From contig NCJR01000130.1 of assembly GCA_002282555.1 (NCBI GenBank), positions 1 through 6,163 on the forward strand: a stretch of 6,163 nt of DNA, given 5' to 3'. The notes below the pieces were generated by a model. It ran no database searches and was not told where the DNA came from. It saw only the letters and a list, made by a program, of their open reading frames with translations. Both the position numbers and the translations under genes were made by a program. This DNA comes from Rhodobacterales bacterium 34-62-10 (GTDB lineage: Bacteria > Pseudomonadota > Alphaproteobacteria > Rhodobacterales > Rhodobacteraceae). This document shows positions 5,020-6,163 of this stretch, one piece after another. How positions within the stretch are numbered: the stretch's first letter is position 1; each line of letters begins with the position of its first letter.

Positions 5020-6163
5020 ATGGCTGACCTACGCAAGATCATCATCGACGGGCATGAAGTCGAAGTCGAGGGCGCGCTGACCCTGATACAGGCCTGCGAA
5101 CTGGCCGGGGTCGAGGTGCCGCGTTTCTGCTATCACGAGCGGCTGTCGATTGCGGGCAACTGCCGGATGTGTCTGGTCGAGGTCGTGGGCGGCCCGCCCA
5201 AACCCGCCGCCTCCTGCGCCATGCAGGTGCGCGATCTGCGCCCCGGTCCCGAAGGTCAACCCCCGGTGGTCAAGACCAACAGCCCGATGGTCAAGAAAGC
5301 CCGCGAAGGCGTGATGGAATTCCTGCTGATCAACCATCCGCTGGATTGCCCGATCTGCGATCAGGGCGGCGAATGCGATCTTCAGGATCAGGCGATGGCC
5401 TACGGCGTCGATTTCAGCCGCTACCGTGAACCCAAGCGCGCGGCCGAGGATCTGGACCTGGGACCGCTGGTCGAAACCCACATGACGCGCTGCATCTCCT
5501 GCACCCGCTGCGTGCGCTTCACCACCGAGGTGGCGGGGATCCAGCAGATGGGCCAGACCGGACGCGGCGAGGATAGCGAGATCACCTCCTATCTGGGCGA
5601 GACGCTGGACAGCAACATGCAGGGCAATATCATCGACCTTTGCCCGGTGGGGGCGCTGGTGTCCAAACCTTACGCCTTCACCGCGCGGCCATGGGAGCTG
5701 ACCAAGACCGAAAGCATCGACGTGATGGACGCGCTGGGATCGAACATCCGCGTCGATACCAAAGGCCGCGAAGTCATGCGCTTTCTGCCGCGCAACCATG
5801 ACGGCGTGAACGAGGAGTGGATTTCCGACAAGACGCGCTTTGTCTGGGACGGTCTGCGCCGCCAGCGTCTGGACACGCCCTATATCCGCGAAGGTGGCAA
5901 GCTGCGGCGCGCCGGCTGGGACGAGGCGTTGCGCGCCGCTGCCGCCGCGATGAAGGGCCGCAAACTGGCCGGTCTGGTCGGTGATCTGGCCCCGGTTGAG
6001 GCGGCCTTTGCCCTCAAATCGCTGATCGAAGGGCAGGGTGGCCACGTCGAATGCCGCACCGATGGCGCGCGTCTGCCTATCGCCAACCGCTCGGCCTATG
6101 TCGGCAATGTCGCGATCGAGGATCTGGATACCGCAACCGACATCCTGATCGTCGGCTCCAACC
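5020..6163 (+). CDS. nuoG: NADH-quinone oxidoreductase subunit G (75 kDa subunit), N-terminal part
   Basis: The first 381 residues are present and the gene runs off the window; the family is usually about 670-900 residues. NuoG relays electrons from the NADH module along iron-sulfur clusters. Residues 1 to about 80 are a ferredoxin-like domain with N1b ligands C37-x10-C48-x2-C51-x14-C66. The N5 site is H106-x3-C110-x2-C113-x5-C119, including its unusual His ligand. The N4 site is C158-x2-C161-x2-C164 with C208 in CPVGAL. From about residue 220 the molybdopterin-oxidoreductase-like fold begins, a region that carries no molybdenum cofactor in complex I. The C-x2-C-x3-C motif of cluster N7, known from E. 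coli and Thermus, is absent here, as in mitochondrial and Paracoccus-type enzymes. The start ATG 5020 is 6 bases after the DUF5333 stop, with only a weak purine-rich site before it. The frame is intact throughout. Confidence 0.98.
   Translation, partial: MADLRKIIIDGHEVEVEGALTLIQACELAGVEVPRFCYHERLSIAGNCRMCLVEVVGGPPKPAASCAMQVRDLRPGPEGQPPVVKTNSPMVKKAREGVMEFLLINHPLDCPICDQGGECDLQDQAMAYGVDFSRYREPKRAAEDLDLGPLVETHMTRCISCTRCVRFTTEVAGIQQMGQTGRGEDSEITSYLGETLDSNMQGNIIDLCPVGALVSKPYAFTARPWELTKTESIDVMDALGSNIRVDTKGREVMRFLPRNHDGVNEEWISDKTRFVWDGLRRQRLDTPYIREGGKLRRAGWDEALRAAAAAMKGRKLAGLVGDLAPVEAAFALKSLIEGQGGHVECRTDGARLPIANRSAYVGNVAIEDLDTATDILIVGSN

Noticed and set aside
5029..6045. 338-codon minus-strand open frame opposite nuoG
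   Set aside because: The plus strand encodes NuoG with all N1b, N5 and N4 ligands; the minus frame has no recognisable features.
1..6163. Mobile elements, CRISPR arrays, tRNA or rRNA genes
   Set aside because: Genes are packed on one strand with spacers mostly under 40 bases; no transposase, spaced direct repeats, terminal inverted repeats or RNA gene signatures were found.

Overview
The window is a dense, entirely plus-strand piece of an alphaproteobacterial nuo (respiratory complex I, NADH:ubiquinone oxidoreductase) operon. High GC content, strong G/C preference at third codon positions, mitochondrial-type complex I subunits and family-specific small genes between them point to Rhodobacterales/Rhodobacteraceae. 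This assignment comes from gene order and recognised protein families, not from a database search.

Layout, left to right: the C-terminal end of nuoD (1-296); a small predicted lipoprotein (293-583); nuoE with a long C-terminal extension (583-1716); a two-helix membrane protein with an Ala/Pro-rich linker and a C-terminal helix-hairpin-helix-like domain (1752-2540); a small two-helix DUF5337-type membrane protein (2570-2794); nuoF (2800-4095); a second predicted lipoprotein (4092-4454); a 133-base spacer with a possible 48-codon ORF (4451-4597) and two weak inverted repeats; a DUF5333-type exported protein (4588-5013); and the first 381 codons of nuoG (5020 to the window end). Several junctions overlap by 1 to 4 bases, as expected for one translationally coupled transcript. 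No promoter, intrinsic terminator, RNA gene, insertion sequence or CRISPR array was seen.

NuoE, NuoF and NuoG together form the NADH-oxidising module at the tip of the cytoplasmic arm. NuoF carries FMN and the 4Fe-4S cluster N3, NuoE carries the 2Fe-2S cluster N1a, and NuoG carries N1b, N5 and N4. NuoD belongs to the quinone-reducing module. All cluster ligands expected in the visible parts are present. NuoG lacks the extra N7 cluster motif, as in mitochondria.

The most notable feature is a 79-residue domain that occurs twice: at the end of NuoE and at the end of the next-door membrane protein, 53 of 79 residues identical. The two copies suggest a domain duplication and possibly a membrane-tethered partner of complex I. 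The five accessory genes between nuo subunits (two lipoproteins, two small membrane proteins, one secreted protein) form a second group of interest. Each of the three exported ones has exactly two cysteines in its mature part besides any lipidated cysteine.
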